In this document: piece by piece, positions 62,003 through 64,000 of the stretch | Numbering within the stretch: position 1 is the first letter of the stretch | How the letters are laid out: each line of letters opens with the position of its first letter | Origin: Bacillota bacterium | Lineage (GTDB): Bacteria > Bacillota > UBA4882 > UBA8346 | NCBI GenBank assembly: GCA_023429995.1 | Contig: JAEZCE010000093.1 | Coordinates: forward strand, 62,001-126,000 | DNA length: 64,000 nucleotides | Direction of reading: 5' to 3' | Notes under the pieces: generated by a model | Told to the model about the DNA's origin: nothing | Databases searched by the model: none | The model's input: only the letters and a program-made list of their open reading frames with translations | Translations under genes and position numbers: made by a program

Positions 62003-63364
62003 ATGAGTGATCGTAAAATACCTTTTGGGCCCACCTACGAAGAGATGCTTCATCCGGAAACGATGGATGGGGCCATCAGGAGCAAGGCATTACAGGCATT
62101 AAAATCCAATGAACTGGATCCGGTTAATTTATTCAATATTACCTGGAAAGACGGGGAAAACCAGGTCCGGAAAATCGTATTGCCCAAAGAGTTAACCGGT
62201 GTCGATGCCAATATCGTGGTCATGCTGGGAAAGGACTTCCCTTCCGGCTCCCATAAAGTGGGACCCGCTTATGCCACGTTAATTGAAGGGTGTGTCGACG
62301 GTGAAATTATTCCCGGCGAGCACACCATTTTGGGTCCGTCCACGGGAAACTTCGGGATCGGAGTTTCTTATATCTGCAATTTGATGGGTTACAAAGCAGT
62401 GGTCATTATGCCCGATAATATGAGCAAGGAACGGTATGAAAGAATCCGTAAATACGGCGCTGAATTGGATTTGACACCGGGAACCGAATCCGATGTCATT
62501 TTGACACTGCAAAGGACCTACGAGTTGAAGAAAAATCCTAAAAACAAACCCTTGGCCCAGTTTGAACTTTTCCCCAACTATCGTTTCCACCGTCATGTTA
62601 CCGGTAATTCGGCGGTTGAAGCAGTCAAAGGAATCGGAAACGGCAGAATCGCCGCCTTTTGTTCGGCGCCGGGTTCGGCGGGGACTATCGCCGCCGGTGA
62701 CGCAATTAAGCAGGCTTTCCCGGAATGCAAAATTTCAGCCCTTGAACCCTATGAGTGTTCAACTTTGGCCGACGGCGGACGCGGACAACATCGGATCGAA
62801 GGAATCGGCGATAAGATGTGCACTCTGATTCACAATGTATTGACCACCGATTTTGTAACGTTAATCTATGATGATGATTGTGTGAAAGCGCTTAAGATTA
62901 TTCATGATGCGCCGGAAGTTTTGGTTCGGATGGGAGTTTCGCCGAAGGATGCCGAGGGAATGCGGGAGTTGTTCGGAGTATCCGGCATCTGCAATATTTT
63001 AGGCGCCATTAAAATGGCAAAATATCTTCGACTTGGATCGGACGATAATGTAGTAACCATTGCCACCGATAGTTTTGACCGTTATTTCTCGGTTTTGGAG
63101 GATTTGGATAAACGGTATCTTGAAACCAGTGATTTTGTTTTGGACCGCTGGGCGCATGATATTTTCCACGAAACAGGGGTTGAAAATATTTATGATTTCC
63201 GCCGCGGTGACAAGAAAGAGCAGTTGTTTAAACAGAAGGAACAAGACTGGCTGCCTTTCGGTTATTCCCGGGAATATTTGGACAGCATGTGTTCCATGGA
63301 ATTTTGGGAGAAAGAATACCATAAGATTGATGAATATGATCAAAAAATCAGATCAAAACGTTAA
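62003..63364 (+). CDS. Fold-type II PLP-dependent lyase (threonine-synthase/cysteine-synthase-like)
   Basis: The 453-aa protein has the PLP Lys in 'FPSGSHKVGPAYA', the phosphate/substrate loop 'LGPSTGNFGIGVS' and a glycine-rich 'SAPGSAGTIAAGDAI'. This is the tryptophan-synthase-beta fold. In enteric purine clusters the lyase is YgeX (diaminopropionate ammonia-lyase, ~400 aa), but this protein is longer and lacks YgeX-specific motifs I know. It probably cleaves an amino-acid intermediate after carbamoyl transfer (inference). ATGGAGG precedes the start. Confidence 0.8.
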   Translation: MSDRKIPFGPTYEEMLHPETMDGAIRSKALQALKSNELDPVNLFNITWKDGENQVRKIVLPKELTGVDANIVVMLGKDFPSGSHKVGPAYATLIEGCVDGEIIPGEHTILGPSTGNFGIGVSYICNLMGYKAVVIMPDNMSKERYERIRKYGAELDLTPGTESDVILTLQRTYELKKNPKNKPLAQFELFPNYRFHRHVTGNSAVEAVKGIGNGRIAAFCSAPGSAGTIAAGDAIKQAFPECKISALEPYECSTLADGGRGQHRIEGIGDKMCTLIHNVLTTDFVTLIYDDDCVKALKIIHDAPEVLVRMGVSPKDAEGMRELFGVSGICNILGAIKMAKYLRLGSDDNVVTIATDSFDRYFSVLEDLDKRYLETSDFVLDRWAHDIFHETGVENIYDFRRGDKKEQLFKQKEQDWLPFGYSREYLDSMCSMEFWEKEYHKIDEYDQKIRSKR

Positions 63365-63390
63365 GTTTGACTTCAAGAAGAATATATCTC

Positions 63391-63453
63391 GTCTCTGTGT
63401 CTCCGTGCCTCTGTGGCCCAATCAATTTGCCACAGAGACAGAGCTCACAGAGA
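63391..63453. repeat. Inverted repeat of the 'tctgtg...cacaga' environmental type
   Basis: GTCTCTGTGTCTCCGTGCCT and CTGTGGC on the left face GCCACAGAGACAGAGCTCACAGAG on the right. Closely similar 'ctccgtgcctctgtggc' repeats are common in non-coding DNA of environmental bacteria (from memory). It lies between the lyase and carbamate kinase genes. Confidence 0.75.
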
Positions 63454-63514
63454 AAGAAATTTCAGCGGTTATCTCGAAATGTAATTCAAATGATTTGGAT
63501 AGGAGGTAATTCGC

Positions 63515-64000
63515 ACGGGATCTCATAAGAAGGTTGTTATCGCTTTGGGCGGAAATGCCCTTCAAGAGCCTCAAATGCCGGCGACTGCCGAGGCTCAATT
63601 GGAAGTGGTCAAAAGAACTTCCGAAATCATCGCCGATATTAAATGTATTTTTGGTTATGAACTGGCTATTGCCCATGGAAACGGGCCGCAGGTGGGACGG
63701 CTTCTTTTGGCGACCGAAACCGCTTCCGATGTAACCCCGGCCATGCCTTTAAATGTCTGTATCGCCATGACCCAAGGGTATATCGGATACCATATTCAAA
63801 AGGGGCTCACTTATGCATTGGCCAAGCGGAACCGGATATTGCCGGTTGTCGCTTTAATAACGCAAGTAGTGGTTGATCCGAGTGATCCGGCATTTCTAAA
63901 TCCTACAAAGCCGATTGGACCTTTTTACTCGGAAGAGGAAGCGAACCGCCTCATGCAGGAAAAGAATTTCACGATGCGGGAAGATGCCGGACGGGGGTGG
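63515..64000 (+). CDS. arcC: Carbamate kinase, 5' part (3' end outside window; no canonical start codon)
   Basis: The translated frame reads 'KKVVIALGGNALQEPQMP', 'AHGNGPQVGRLLL', 'MTQGYIGYHIQKGL' and 'NPTKPIGPFYSEEEA', which is clearly carbamate kinase (~310 aa when complete). It makes ATP from carbamoyl phosphate, the logical end of the YgeW pathway. AGGAGG (63501-63506) is an ideal SD, but no ATG, GTG or TTG lies between it and the conserved start. ACG 63515 is 8 bp from the SD; ATT 63509 is only 2 bp away. The frame is closed upstream by TAG at 63500. One T-to-C change of ATG, or a sequencing error, would explain it. Confidence 0.9.

Noticed and set aside
1..64000. tRNA, rRNA or integrase/attachment sites
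   Set aside because: I recognised no tRNA-like cloverleaf, rRNA segment or recombinase gene; a covariance-model scan was not possible.

Overview
All recognisable genes in this 64 kb window lie on the + strand. Their families, the strong Shine-Dalgarno (SD) sites, the frequent TTG/GTG starts and the anaerobic enzyme set (radical SAM, U32, YgeW-type purine catabolism) suggest an anaerobic Firmicutes-type bacterium. The sequence does not let me name a genus.

Region 1 (1-47764) is a very large, mixed biosynthetic cluster. It combines four chemistries. (i) RiPP: a 35-aa precursor with a Gly-Gly leader (14618-14725), a C39-peptidase ABC exporter and HlyD protein, three B12-type radical SAM proteins, four radical SAM/SPASM-type proteins (one cut by the window edge), an archaeosine-synthase-like radical SAM protein, a U32 protein pair, a secreted transglutaminase-like protein and three paralogous ~100-aa helpers resembling 'CXXX repeat peptide modification system' proteins. 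(ii) NRPS/acyl carrier: a 2196-aa A-PCP-C-A-PCP protein that ends in a BtrH-like cysteine-hydrolase-fold domain plus a beta-sandwich domain instead of a thioesterase, a free-standing AMP-ligase and three stand-alone carrier proteins. (iii) Type II PKS/FAS-like: a ketosynthase with an altered catalytic triad and a chain-length-factor-like partner. (iv) Saccharide: three glycosyltransferases, a glycosidase-like propeller, GmhA/GmhB heptose enzymes, a zinc alcohol dehydrogenase, a Gfo/Idh oxidoreductase and a DegT aminotransferase. A DAHP synthase/chorismate mutase fusion closes the block, followed by a strong terminator (47727-47764). Five proteins or domains share a BtrH/C39-like Cys-His-Asp pattern and sit near carrier proteins, so carrier-dependent acyl or peptidyl transfer is a plausible unifying activity (inference).

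Region 2 (47765-49384) has no convincing gene. It carries dispersed inverted repeats and a 42-bp minisatellite of about seven copies.

Region 3 (49385-64000) is a purine/ureide salvage and catabolism island. A consensus promoter precedes a BMP-family nucleoside-binding protein, an ABC ATPase and two permeases. These are followed by adenine deaminase, an SsnA/TRZ-type aminohydrolase, dihydropyrimidinase, xanthine phosphoribosyltransferase, YgeW-type carbamoyltransferase, a TetR regulator, a fold-type II PLP lyase and the 5' half of carbamate kinase, which has ACG where a start codon is expected. A perfect 11-bp inverted repeat overlaps the promoter in front of ygeW and is a likely TetR operator. 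Together the genes would import nucleosides, deaminate bases, open rings and recover ATP from carbamoyl phosphate.
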